Assembly: GCA_949825045.1 (NCBI GenBank) | Contig: OX463808.1 | Coordinates: 30,069,674 to 30,133,673, forward strand | DNA: 64,000 nucleotides | DNA from: Argyresthia goedartella | Lineage: Eukaryota > Arthropoda > Insecta > Lepidoptera > Argyresthiidae | Reading direction: 5' to 3' | Shown: in pieces, positions 1 through 10,397 of the stretch | How the letters are laid out: each line of letters starts with the position of its first letter | How positions within the stretch are numbered: position 1 is the first letter of the stretch | Made by a program: the position numbers and the translations under genes | Notes under the pieces: generated by a model | What the model was told of the DNA's origin: nothing | Seen by the model: only the letters and a program-made list of their open reading frames with translations | Database searches by the model: none

Positions 1-811
1 TCTAACGATCAGGCCAAAGCTAAAAAAGCAGCATTAATAAACTTCACTAGACCTGTTCTTAGCAATATAACTTAAGGGGAAAACGTATAATGATTGGCTC
101 CTTTAGAACACTTCTTACTTTGAACGTATGTTGCTCTGAGCATGGGCTAAAAATTTACTAATTAATTATGTAGGACTGTTCCTTAGTATCTTAAGTACCA
201 GTAAATAAACGTTTTTAATCAAAAAATATAATAAAATATATATTTCTCATATTCCATTAAAACTCACCCAAATGCCTTATTGTTGGCCGCCTTGAGCACA
301 ATGATTATCCTAGCTCGTTTTATACGTTGTTATGCCAATGAATGTAGCAGAATGAGCAATAGTGATGTGAAATGACGATAAGTAGGTTTAAATATATACA
401 ACAATAAAGAACGATGGGCAACTTTGCTTGCTCCCTGGTCCCAGAGCGTAGCACTTTCTAAACCAGCTTAAAATGAAGAACCTTAGAATGAAGACTAGTA
501 TCAAAATTTTATTATGAGGAATCTAGACTCTAATTAATCAAAAAAAGTTACAGCCGTTTTAAAAATCCAGTACCCTAATGACATGTCTGTCGATTCCTGT
601 ATAAGTGAGAATGGTGTCAAAGGATAATTAAATAAATGTTTTTGTTATTCCTTAATCGGTCAAGGCCATCTTCTGTTATTCAATATAACGTTTTTTTACC
701 CAGATGCGGGGCAGAGGCACAGGTTAGCCTTAAAAGTCACAATAACCTGTGTTTTCTCAGATGGGGCGGTAGAGGCAGATTTTCACTATAACTTTCATGC
801 CTTCATGAAAC
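1..811. other. AT-rich unassigned sequence
   Basis: I see no convincing reading frame, splice-bounded exon or recognisable repeat here. Near 700-775 two related segments (CAGATGCGGGGCAGAGGCA and CAGATGGGGCGGTAGAGGCA) lie about 55 bp apart, a weak direct repeat. Confidence 0.4.
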
Positions 812-966
812 TTTTGACTGCTGTCACTGATTTTGATAGCTGTCACTATGTTTGACAGCTGTCACTATGTTTGACAGCTGTCACTATGTTTGACAGCTGT
901 CACTATGTTTGACAGCTGTCACTATGTTTGACAGCTGTCACTATGTTTGACAGCTGTCACTATTTT
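812..966. repeat. 19-bp tandem array of TGACAGCTGTCA palindromes
   Basis: About eight head-to-tail copies of a 19-bp unit (TTTGACAGCTGTCACTATG). Six units carry the perfect 12-bp palindrome TGACAGCTGTCA, and the two leftmost carry one-base variants (TGACTGCTGTCA, TGATAGCTGTCA). The outer units differ while the inner units are identical, as expected for a recently expanded array. The palindrome matches the known paired TGACAG core bound by TALE homeodomain proteins (Meis/Homothorax, TGIF/Achintya) and contains a CAGCTG E-box. Regulatory function is inference; it may be only a minisatellite. Confidence 0.9.
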
Positions 967-1599
967 TGAAGTACGCTCCGGGTGAGCTTCTGGACTGTAG
1001 ATTATGAAATTCTCTGATTATTGTGGTGGTGGCTGATTTCCAGATAATACAAGTATCAAGGTCCTCGCTTACCATTGATCCGGACAGGCAGACTCACCAC
1101 CTCAGCCACCAGCGTCAGCTCGGCTCTAGCTCCGTGACCTCCTTAATGTGGCAGCCAGCTGCTCAGACGGCGAGGTGCATTTCCTGGTTAGGCTTGCTGT
1201 GATGTGATGATTGACATCGTTCTTCAAATGTAGTGGTCTACTTCACGGCACGCGATAAAGAAAACGACAGAAACGTCGTGATACCACGGCAGTTTGTTGA
1301 ACACGGGCAGTTTGAGACTGACTTACGGTCAACGCAATTTCAAATTCAAACATAACATAAAACGACGATTATGACGAGTTCTGATGCAGACTACTTTACC
1401 AAGTTTGTTAGTAAGCAGACATATCGTAACTTCACAGTATATGTACTTCTACTTGTATAATGTTCAGTTCCTACGGCATTGACGTTGTCTTAGTATAACT
1501 GCTTTGTGAGCCATATTGATTGAGGTTGGCTCGATCTTAATACCTTCATACTGACGACCTATATCCCCAGTTTATAATACAGGAATTTAACTTCAATAG
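967..1599. other. Unassigned sequence with a weak minus-strand exon-like stretch
   Basis: No firm feature. On the minus strand, about 1140 down to 1070 is relatively GC-rich. It is open in one frame (reading ...ARAELTLVAEVVSLPVRING), is preceded by an AG and followed by GTAAGC. This could be a short exon but is too short to assign. Confidence 0.25.
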
Positions 1600-2093
1600 T
1601 AGTTTATGTGACTGCTGCATAATGGAGGGCATTAAACTCGAGAGTGGGTTTATGAAACGAGCCGAAGGCGAGTTTCATAATAATATCACTCGAGAGTTTT
1701 AATGCCTAATTATGTACAGTTACATACACTAGTTTATCTACACACATATCATAAGCTCTATTTGATGTGTTCAGGAACCGCATGTTTGACCGGCATTGTG
1801 GTTCTGCAATTGTTTAGCTTGTTCTTTAGTACCAACTTCACGCAGGCGGGCGTCGGCGTTCGAAATTTGAATGTCAGTACCTACTTCACAGACAAACTAG
1901 GGACGGCACGCGGGTGGGCGTCGGCGTTCGTAATTTGAAGGTCATTATATGTAGGAAAACTACACATAATGACCATTAAGTGTAGTTTTCCAGATACGAA
2001 ACGAGTTTTTACCAAGTAGTTTAACATAATGCTGATCGTAACGTGCGGTTTTTGAACGCAGTAAAGAGGGTTTATGATACGTGTCTAGATAAA
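1600..2093 (+). mobile_element. Family A compound fold-back element, copy 1
   Basis: First of at least seven copies or fragments in this window. The first 130 bp folds on itself: TAGTTTATGTGACTGCTGCA at the left end is answered by the complement of TGTACAGTTACATACACTAG, with a CTCGAG-containing stem in the middle. The rest forms a second inverted repeat: TTTATCTACACACATATCAT near 1733 is mirrored by ATGATACGTGTCTAGATAAA at the right end. A smaller palindrome lies near 1950-1995. This copy has an internal duplication of the GGGCGTCGGCGTTCG segment. No transposase is present, so it is non-autonomous. Confidence 0.8.
1702..1938 (+). other. Open frame inside family A (78 codons), probably not a gene
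   Basis: Starts MPNYVQLHTLVYLHTYHK. The same frame is open in copies at 16186 and 42436 (minus) but is shifted in the copy near 5594 and stopped at codon 4 in the copy near 22803. Comparing the 16186 and 42436 copies codon by codon gives five amino-acid-changing and three silent differences, which looks neutral. I treat it as a by-product of the repeat, although a conserved hydrophobic stretch (IALQLFSLF) is present. Confidence 0.3.
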
Positions 2094-2651
2094 GTTGATT
2101 AAAGCCTACTTTTTTGTGAAATCAATAAACCTCGCATTTACGAGTACACATATAAATTAATTCTACGCCTCACGCATACTGATATACGGGGTGACTTGTA
2201 GGTGACGCATAAGTGGTGGTGTTATTTACACCCGTGAATATTTCACCTATTTAGGAAATTTTACTGGTATCCGACAACCGTATCATAAAGCTACGGTATT
2301 ATTTTCTTTAGTTATTCTACTCATACAGAGAAAGTTTTCAAACATCAGTAAAAATGGATCGGCTATTGCTAGTTATAAAACATCGGAAAGTTGCAGACCT
2401 TATTTTAAAAAAAATATATGATATCCTAACATTTCCATCATATTCATACTAGAATGTCTATTGTTTATAAAGAAAAATTATAATCGTTTTAGCGAGCGCA
2501 ATTATTCACAAAACTTACGTATTGTGTACACCTAATAATACCATTTCCTATGTACGCACTTTATAGGAATAGCGTATTCTATTTATTATATAGCTATTAA
2601 AATATATAATTCATACCCAACACCAAAACATTAAGACTATACACTTAACAG

Positions 2652-2722
2652 TAGTTTATGTGACTGTTACATAATGAAAGGCATGAAAATAAATGTGTGG
2701 GTTTATGAAACGAGCCGATATG
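2652..2722 (+). mobile_element. Family A fragment, left end only
   Basis: TAGTTTATGTGACTGTTACA followed by ATGAAAGGCATGAAAA and GGTTTATGAAACGAGCCGA matches the left end of family A up to the centre of its first hairpin, where homology stops. A broken copy 560 bp downstream of a full one, in the same orientation. Confidence 0.65.
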
Positions 2723-2837
2723 ATAGTTCCTAAACTGAATCAGCATAACATGTTGAAGTAACTGAACTGGACTAACATATCAAAAATAAATTGTCACTCT
2801 TAATTTACTTAAGTGAAATGCTTTTTTAGTAGCCTTG

Positions 2838-3258
2838 CTTTTTAGGGTTCCGTACTCGAAGGGTGCCAAACTGGACCCTATTACTAAGCCTCCGCTGTCC
2901 GTCCATCCGTCCGTCTGTCACCAGGCTGTATCTCGTGAACCGTGATAGTAAGTCCGATAAAATTTTCACAGATGGTGTATTTCTGTTGCGGCTAATACCC
3001 GTAAATACTAAAAAACAGAATAAAATAAATATTTGAGGGGCTCCCATACAACAATTCTTTCAATACCACATACAAACTTATGAACGCATCTGGGTACGTA
3101 CATGGAGTGTGAAAGTAGCCGCACCAATAACTTTATAAACAACATTTTGCTATGTAAAATGCAAACTATTCACTCCACACCAGCCCAACCATTGTACAGT
3201 GGTACGGAGCCCTTCGTGCTCCTTACGTAAGTTAGACTCGCACTTGACCGGTTTTTTA
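2838..3258 (-). mobile_element. GGTTCCGT lepidopteran repeat (family L), copy 1
   Basis: Begins on the plus strand with TTTTTAGGGTTCCGTACTCG and ends GACTCGCACTTGACCGGTTT, the reverse of the family's GGCCAAGTGCGAGTCGGACT head. It contains the typical run of GTCCGTCCATCCGTCCGTCTG. No coding capacity is visible. The copy at 41142-41713 defines the family's ends. I recognise the type as a very common interspersed repeat of Lepidoptera; the exact library name is not known to me. Confidence 0.75.
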
Positions 3259-3636
3259 TTGTGTCGTTAGCTTCTCCGGGGTAAAGCTGATTTTGTCTTG
3301 GGCGTGCTTGAACCCCTCACTGCATTCAGGACTCAGTTTTAATTATGGGGGACCAACTCATTAAAAGAGAATTTACCTTCAAGGCCCTTCTGATCCTAAA
3401 TCGTTAGCATTACGTGGGACATTACCCTTGACCATAATTCGCCATAAATGGGTCTATAGTACAGTGCACTATAAACCACTATAGGTTGCGCCACAGCCGC
3501 ACATACAGTCCATCGCCAACACAAGGTGCGGATCAATAATAGGAGATCAAATATTTGTTTGGAACCGGTGCGGGCGAGATGTTTGCCAACCACCGATGGC
3601 GCACACAACACTGCTTAACAGATCACTTTGATGCTG
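3259..3636. other. Unassigned sequence
   Basis: Nothing recognisable. A short minus-strand open frame (3396-3611) has no supporting features. Confidence 0.3.
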
Positions 3637-4390
3637 TATATGTTACGGCTAAAGCTAGGTGTGAAACTAAACTTAAGTTTAGCCGGGTAGTGTTGAGATT
3701 AATTTCGAGCCTCGGCTAATATCCGAAATAATGTCCATTGCGATAATTGATTTCAACATTAGTCGGCTAAACTGCAGTTTAGCCTTGACGCTGTTGAGGC
3801 TAAAGATGGGTGAGAAAATATGGTTGACATTAGCCGACTAAACTTAAGTTTATTTTTCAGTATACCTAGGCTAATGTTGAAAAATTACCGTCTTAATCTG
3901 GAATAAGTGATGATAATGATTCGGTAGCCGTCAACACTGCGGTAGCTTAGATGAAGGATAAAGGGGGTGAGCGAAGCGAAGTAAGAACAACAAAAAATAC
4001 TAATACTCGTCTTATTATAGTTTTTGTTGTTCTTACATGTTCAACCTAACACGAAAGATAAAGGTGGCTTCGTTTCTCTCACCCCCTTTACCCTTCACCT
4101 AAGCTACCGCAGTGTTTTGCCCTGATATTAGAAATAGTTTTCTCATCTGAATAAAATTACCCCGCCCCGCTCCCCGCAGTCGCACGAATACTTCGTTTTC
4201 AACATTAGCTAACTAATGTCCAATATCAACCTTAACGCATCGGCTAATGTGCAGTCTAGCCGATTAAAGATGACATCCGTTATCACAAACGAACATGACT
4301 TCGGACATTAGAAGAGGCTCGAAATTAATCTTAAGACTAGCCGGCTCAACTTAAGTTTAGTTTCACACCTAGCCTTAACCGTAACATATA
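3637..4390. mobile_element. MITE family B with about 95-bp terminal inverted repeats
   Basis: The left end TATATGTTACGGCTAAAGCT is answered at the right end by the complement of AGCCTTAACCGTAACATATA. The match continues with scattered mismatches for about 95 bp, including a shared GAGATTAATTTCGAGCCTC-type stretch. The interior is rich in TTAGCC/GGCTAA motifs. Element C (3933-4116) is inserted inside. The right end meets the next element in a perfect palindrome, GTAACATATATATGTTAC. Confidence 0.8.
3933..4116. mobile_element. MITE family C, full fold-back copy nested in B
   Basis: Terminal repeat AACACTGCGGTAGCTTAG is mirrored by CTAAGCTACCGCAGTGTT with one mismatch in 25 bp. Almost the whole 184 bp folds back, with paired AAGGGGGTGAGCGAAGCGAA-type and TTGTTGTTCTTAC segments. 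Half copies occur at 4480-4578 and 35853-35975. Confidence 0.8.
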
Positions 4391-4395
4391 TATGT

Positions 4396-4735
4396 TACCG
4401 TAACATTGTCAAAACCGTTAGTTTGTAAACTATCGACAAATTTTAAACTAGACCGACAGGATTTAGAATTTACGTTTCTTTTGCTCTTACATGTCAACCT
4501 AACATGAAGACTATTCGGGAGCTTCGCTGCGCTCGCCCCCTCTAGTCTTCACCTAAGCTACCGCAGTGTTTGCCCTGCAATTCAAGTTTAAACCAGTTTA
4601 CAATTTAACGGTTTTATTACAAACTAACACGTCACATCGTAAGCAGTACGACCTCTTTACAGTTTATCGATAGTTTGTAAGCTGACGAGAAAAAAAACGT
4701 TTGATTATAAACTAACGGTTTTCACGATCTTACGG
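4396..4735. mobile_element. MITE D with nested half copy of C
   Basis: Left CCGTAACATTGTCAAAACCG and right CGGTTTTCACGATCTTACGG are inverted matches with a few mismatches. The adjacent GTTAGTTTGTAAAC and TTATAAACTAAC extend the pairing. A half copy of family C (about 4480-4578, ending TAAGCTACCGCAGTGTTTGC) interrupts it. The element almost touches B on the left and E on the right. Confidence 0.6.
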
Positions 4736-4744
4736 TTAGACAGG

Positions 4745-5801
4745 TTGATCAATTCAAATGGGTGAGTAGGGAGAAGTCAGAAACTGTAAGAGACAGCGAC
4801 ATCTGTTCTTAGGAACCATGGCTTCGAATTTAGATTTAATTCTTAAATCTCTCACATAACCGGGAATCGAACCTGGTTGAAGTCTCTGTAAATAATGTTA
4901 GGTATAAATTCTTCAAGATTTTTCGTTGTTATTGTTGATGGTGCGAATCATAAGTCACAAGGGACTCATTTTTAATATTGATTAAGTAATTGAAAGAAAA
5001 GCCCAACAATAAGATAATTATTTTATTTCAAAATGTGATTGATCGATATGATTCATAATGATGACCGATTCATATCAATTACGATATTTTGCAAATTATT
5101 TAAATTTTGGGCATTTCATTCTAATGTTTTCACAAGATTTAATAGCAAAATTTGGTCCTAATACTTTCAGGATCAATTATACAAACAAATACTACACGCG
5201 ATTACATAAAGAATATTGACCAGGTTCGATTTCCGGTTATGTATGAGAGTTTTAAAAAAGTTTTATCTACACACGTATCATAAACCCTCTTTACTGCGCA
5301 CAAAAACCGCACGTTACGATCAGCATAATGTTAAACTACTTGGTAAAAAATCATTTCTTATCTGAAAAATTACACATTATGACCATAATGTACACATAAA
5401 TTTCGAACGCCGACGCCCGCCTGCCTGCCACCCCTAGTTTGTCTGTGAAGTTGGTACTAGACAGAACAAGCTAAACAACTGCAGAGCCACAATGCCAATC
5501 AAACATGCGGTTCCTGAACACATCAAAAAGAGCTTATGATATGTGTGTAGATAAACTAGTGTATGCATACTGTACATAATTAGGCATTAAAACTCTCGAG
5601 TGATATTATTATGAAACTCGCCTTCGGCTCGTTTCATAAACCCACTCTCGAGTTTTAATGTCCTCCATTATGTAGCAGTTACATAAACTACTATAATGTC
5701 ATTATTATAAATCTAAAATCAACGCCATGATTCCTAAGGACAGATTTCGCTATCTCTTATAGTTTCTGACTTCTCCATACTGACCCATTTGGATTGATCA
5801 T
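4745..5801. mobile_element. MITE E, long inverted repeats containing a tRNA-like B box
   Basis: The left end TGATCAATTCAAATGGGTGA is matched in reverse at 5801. Both arms then share GGAGAAGTCAGAAACT and the complement of AACCGGGAATCGAACCTGGT (4870) / ACCAGGTTCGATTTCCGGTT (5219). These last segments resemble the T-arm/B box of a tRNA gene, once in each orientation. The right arm is interrupted by a whole family A copy (5262-5691). Removing that insert restores the arm-to-arm alignment. Confidence 0.75.
5262..5691 (-). mobile_element. Family A copy 3, inserted in MITE E
   Basis: Reads TTTATCTACACACGTATCAT at its left and TTATGTAGCAGTTACATAAA at its right, the reverse orientation of copy 1. The family A reading frame is broken here by one extra base (CAGTATGCATACAC instead of CAGTTACATACAC). 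It interrupts the right arm of element E, so it inserted after E was in place. Confidence 0.8.
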
Positions 5802-6047
5802 CCTATATATTGCCTTTATTATACACGCCCAGATTTGATTCCAAACTATATTAACTAAATCAGGCTGATTTGGGTCCGATTCCAGAGGCGTTACAACTAA
5901 ACTACTAAATACCATAAAAACAGCGTAACGGCACAGTTGCGCCCATGTATAGCCAGTTTCATTCAATATTCCATTTAGCGCGCCAGGGGCTAGCTCATCA
6001 CCACAGCTATGGATAATTGAAGCTTTCCTCACGTTGTATTTCATCAT
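5757..6047 (-). other. 96-codon open frame, unrecognised
   Basis: Begins MMKYNVRKASIIHSCGDE and contains a hydrophobic stretch (YAVFMVFSSLVVTP). Its last codons run into the right arm of MITE E, so the 3' end is repeat-derived. No family recognised, no clear splice sites. Probably a chance frame, possibly a remnant of a longer membrane-protein exon. Confidence 0.2.
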
Positions 6048-6108
6048 TCTTAGCTTGTTAATCTATCCGGGAGATGTGTTGGGATGAATCCAGGAGATGT
6101 GTATGGAT

Positions 6109-6580
6109 TTGAGCAATTTATAAACCATGTTAAAGCGACTTTGTCGAAAAAGGGATATTACAATGTTCAAGGTTACTTAACCTCTTGAATACCACCGGCG
6201 TTAGCTAGCGCCGCTTTTCCGTTAAGGGTTTTAAATTTTATTACCATGGTATAAGGTTCAAAATTGCGACCCGTCCCAACTGCCCGCGGTTTTTGAGAGC
6301 TTAAATGATGGGACTGTATGGCTCATATAATCTGGCTCAACACAGATATAGCTGTTTATAATTTTGTAATTATTTATTCCTGCTTATTAATTATGATAAT
6401 GACATAAGTATATATTTTTTGTATTAGTTGAGCATAAGCAATTTTTAAAAGAGATCTAAAAATCAGTCTGTGGGAGTTTCTACGCCCTTCTTCTCCCACG
6501 GTGGTCCAATGTAGAGAAGTAGCAAAAAATTACGATTGTTAAGTATATGTAAATATCTACAGTAATAAAGAGATTTGGAA
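6109..6580 (+). mobile_element. 5'-truncated Jockey/CR1-type LINE, 3' end only
   Basis: Matches the last part of the LINE at 19268-20388: codons for the C-terminal HVKATLSKKGYYNVQ region, then the 3' UTR with CTGTGGGAGTTTCTACGCCC and TAAGTATATGTAAATATCTA. Minisatellite units lie on both sides. TGGAT occurs at both edges and is a possible target duplication, so the LINE jumped into the array. A 120-bp element is nested at 6181-6300. Confidence 0.8.
6181..6300. mobile_element. 120-bp piggyBac-like MITE flanked by TTAA
   Basis: TTAA at 6177-6180 and 6301-6304 flanks the insert. The uninterrupted LINE at 20091 reads ATTACTTAAATGACAGGACT, giving a clean empty site with one TTAA. The ends CTCTTGAATACCACCGGC and, reversed, CTCTCAAAAACCGCGGGC form an imperfect inverted repeat. 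TTAA duplication is the hallmark of the piggyBac superfamily. Interior TTTTATTACCATGGTATAAG is shared with 58137-58190. Confidence 0.75.
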
Positions 6581-7201
6581 TTTTGGATGTATCCAGCAGA
6601 TGTGTTGGGATGTATGCAGGAGATGTGTTGGGATGTATCCAAGAGATGTGTTGGGATGTATCCAGGAGATGTGTTGGGATGTATGCAGGAGATGTATTGG
6701 GATGTATGCAGGTGATGTGTTGGGATGTATCCAGGAGATGTGTTGGGATGTATCCAGGAGATGTGTTGTGATGTATCGAGGAGATGTGTTGGGATGTATG
6801 CAGGAGATGTGTTGGGATGTATCCAGGAGATGTGTTTTGATGTATCCAGGAGATGTGTTGGGATGTATCCAGGAGATGTGTTGGGATGTATCCAGGAGAT
6901 GTGTTGGGATGTATGCAGGAGATGTGTTGGGATGTATCCAGGAGATGTGTTAGGATGTATGCAGGAGATGTGTTGGGATGTATCCAGGAGATGTGTTAGG
7001 ATGTATCCAGGAGATGTGTTGGGATGTATGCAGGAGATGTGTTGGGATGTATGCAGGAGATGTGATGGGATGTATCCAGGAGATGTGTTGGGATGTATGC
7101 AGAAGATGTGTTGGGATGTATCCAGGATATGTGTTGGGATGTATGCAGGAGATGTGTTGGGATGTAACCAGGAGATGTGTTGGGATGTATCCAGGAGGTG
7201 T

Positions 7202-7209
7202 GTTGGGAT
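7202..7209 (+). repeat. Target site duplication, left (GTTGGGAT)
   Basis: Eight bases identical to 12202-12209. They are part of the minisatellite unit, and joining the two flanks restores an uninterrupted 24-bp repeat. P elements make 8-bp duplications. Confidence 0.93.
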
Positions 7210-10200
7210 CACAGATATCGAGAGATAGGCCCTTGGCGCTAAGCTTGTATCGGAACCAGTGTCGCCGAAAACTAAGAACACGCATACATTTACACCACTC
7301 GTACATCAATCCCTCCGCTTTTATTGGTCAGTGCAATGTCATGCACCTATCGTCCGAACACACCCACACTACCGCAGGTATACTAGCTAGTCGAGCTAGT
7401 GTTGGGACAATGCAAGGACAGCGTGTATCATCGATCGATTATAATTTATAGACACTGGTATGGACAGTCGTATACAATGCCGGGTTCTATAAATAAAGGT
7501 GTAACAGATGCGGGGTGACAAGCCGAAAAGAGTTGTTTGCGACATATTTTGAACGATTTTCTCTATGAATCTGATTTGATCAGAGCAACTTTATTTTTTA
7601 CTTCCCCATACAAATCAGCTGACCTGCAGCTCGGCCCAAAATGTACTGAAAAGTGAAGAACAATGCTGATCAAATCAGTTTAATCAAGAAAGATGTTCAG
7701 AATGATGGCCTTAACAACCGTCTTTCGGCATATATACCCTTTCTGTAAAATCCTGTACAGTTAAATACTATCTATTGACCAGAAAAATGTAAATATTTAT
7801 TAAGAACTTGCCGTTTTGACAATTGAGGCGTAGCGTTTTTTGCCAAGTAATGCAGTCTTATATTGGTATATCTTTCCATTACAGCTTTTATCAGTAATAT
7901 TAGATGATTATCCATTGGGTTTTGTTCGAATTGGTGAAAATCTATTTCGTTGAACAGATTCATGCCAATGAATCGGGGTAGTGCTTAAGACATTAATGAT
8001 TGTTTTAAATTTTTAACCCTAACCTTTATTTTGTCTTTGGTAAGCACAGTTGATTTTATGATCACTTCCATGTTTTTGCAACTTACGTGTATCGTCCGGG
8101 CCGCTTGACAGTAGCGCGCTTGTGCATACGTCGCATTTCACAGTTTTAATCAGAGCATGAACGACGAAGCCAGCTACGTAAGTTATGGTTTGTGAGCTGT
8201 ATTGTGTTAGAACATCAACCATTATTTCTACTTCTTCGTCGAATACTGCCATTTCATGTAATATATTTATGTCGTCACACTCTTCATCTCGTAATCGGGG
8301 ATCGATAGTGTGGTTGATGCGAACAGCCGATGAACATGTCAGAACGGAAATCTTTTCGAGTGCTCGGCAGTTCCCACTGTCCACGTCTCGGAGTTCTGAC
8401 TTGACCATCAATTTTTTGTATATTGATTTGAATTGTCGTGCTGTTGGGTTTGTATTACAACCCCCGTGGCTTCGGATTTAGCCAAAAAGCAGCTCAAGAT
8501 GGTCCTGACTAATCTTGTAAACAGGGAAGTAGCTTAGTTTTCGTTCTTTTTCAACTAGCCGAACATACAAATCTTTGAGGCTCTTTATACAGATCAAAAA
8601 TCCGACAAAACCAGTTTTCCTCGATGAGTCAATTACTGCCGTACCATCCACAAGCTTCAATTTTTCAGGTAATTTTCGGCTTTTTCCAGAAAATCAAAGA
8701 TTTCAACCTTATTTTGTTCACAGATTGGCTTTTTGTAATGTAACTGGGCTACATGTCTGGAGTTCAATATATCAAATAGATTGTTGACTATTTTCAGAAA
8801 GTTGACTGTGCCATCGACATTTTGAAAACCTGGTAAATTTAGTTCTGAGCAAAATGTTAATGCGACTGCCACACTGGTGCTGAACAATTGGGATGCCAAT
8901 CTCACTTTCATTTTCTGGTTTTTAAAGAATATGTGGCCTCGATGCAATTTGTTAGCTAAGTGCATCTTTTCTTCTTCTTGGACATCGTTCAATTTTTTTA
9001 AATGTGCCCATTCCACTTCTTTTTGTTTCATCGATAGATTCTTTTTGGGTTTCATCAACAAAGCTTCCTTTGGCTTCAAAAGCATTCCTCAATAACTTCA
9101 ACATATGACATGGATCGGGAAAGATGAAGATCGGTTTCTTTGTAACGGGATGTTCGAAATTTGTTTTTAAGTCTTCTATGTTCAGTGAGCACCCAAGTTC
9201 TTTAGTCATTGTCATATTTGCAGGGCAGCCGTCAAAAGTAAGTGATGTTATTTCGATTCCCGTTTCTTGTAACAGTTCAAGACATTGTGTAACTAGATTC
9301 GCTCGTTGTTCTCCAGTAACACCAGCGACTAGAAAATACCCGACAGGTATCTTCCAAGGGGCATTAATTGCGGTTACTAGAAAAACTAGAGCTTCCTTTG
9401 CCTCGGGCAAAGAATCTGTATCGGCCATTTTGAAATTGCATATATCTACATATCCATGCATATACTCACCGTCCCACTCTACACGACGGCGAATGGCCAT
9501 TTCATCGAGTACAACATTACACACCAGTGTATAATCTGTATTTTCAACTTTCAGCTTGATAGCTTCAAATGACTCCTTTGTAAACCCGGGGTCGGAGTCA
9601 ATCGCCTCGTACCATTTCCTTATGGTGCGAACGTGGGGAAGGCAAGATAGAAACTTTTGTCGCACATATTCGTAGGCCTTAGGCGAATAAAAATGAAGTG
9701 TACAGGCAAAAGTTCTCAATTCTGCTGAGTATTTTTCAGTGGATTTTTTGTCGACAGATTGTTTTTTCTCACATCGTTCAATGAGATCAGCCACTCCTAC
9801 ACCTAAACCTTCTAATTGTGTGACTTGATCAGAATTAACTAATTTTTGATCTTTAAGATCTCTCAGAACATCCTTCATGTTTAAATTTTTTTTGTGGTAG
9901 CGGCTGTTTTGTTTTTGAAGAGTTTTAATTTTCTTATTTTTTTGCTCGAGTACGATTTCCAATTGGTCTATCCGATGGCGCAGCTTCCTCTTGCGTGGGG
10001 TCTCGAAAATGCTGTGATTTTCTTGGTCCTTGTCCTGTAATTTGTATGTTTAATTTAGTTGCTGTTAGTCTTCTTATCACAGGAATATGAATGGGCGATA
10101 GAAGTATGATAAAGAAAGAAAGGTACCTTTAAATTAAGATAAATTGGGATCAAATGTGCCTTTGCCACCCCGCATGGAAAAAGGCGTGACACTGTCTGTA

Positions 10201-10397
10201 TGTTTACTTTTATAAAATTAAATAAAATTACAATTCAAATAATAATTCAAATACATTTCTTACATTTTCATTACCTACTCTGTCCGTGGTCAGCAAAGAC
10301 GGTTCTTCAGACTCAGCTTGTTTTGATGTCTAAAAATAAAGATGTAAATAAGTAACCCGAAGATTTTTATAAATTGTTTTAATTTGACCCGATTTAC

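Larger units (their letters stand above)
6066..7209. repeat. 24-bp minisatellite, left part, split by a LINE
   Basis: Unit GATGTATCCAGGAGATGTGT + TGGG (24 bp). About two units lie at 6066-6108, then a LINE fragment, then about 26 units at 6584-7209. The array then resumes at 12202 after the P element. Because 24 is a multiple of three, it is open in several frames on both strands (for example repeated HISWIHPNTSPGYIPT on minus). Those are not genes. Units vary mainly at TATCC versus TATGC. Confidence 0.95.

Noticed and set aside
1060..1150. Minus-strand immunoglobulin-like exon (ARAELTLVAEVVSLPVRING)
   Set aside because: Suggestive strand-like pattern and nearby GTAAGC, but too short and without the conserved cysteine or tryptophan to call.
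1702..1938. Family A internal frame as a conserved small protein
   Set aside because: Broken in two of five copies, and codon differences between intact copies look neutral (five replacing, three silent).
6463..7281. 272-codon minus-strand frame of HISWIHPNTSPGYIPT repeats, and several plus-strand frames over the same region
   Set aside because: They exist because the minisatellite unit is 24 bp, a multiple of three. Frames are open on both strands, and no promoter, splice site or non-repeat domain is present.
8019..8411. Separate small minus-strand genes at 8019-8411, 8478-8660 and 8657-9085
   Set aside because: They are successive pieces of one P transposase exon separated by frameshifts and a stop, as shown by motif order.
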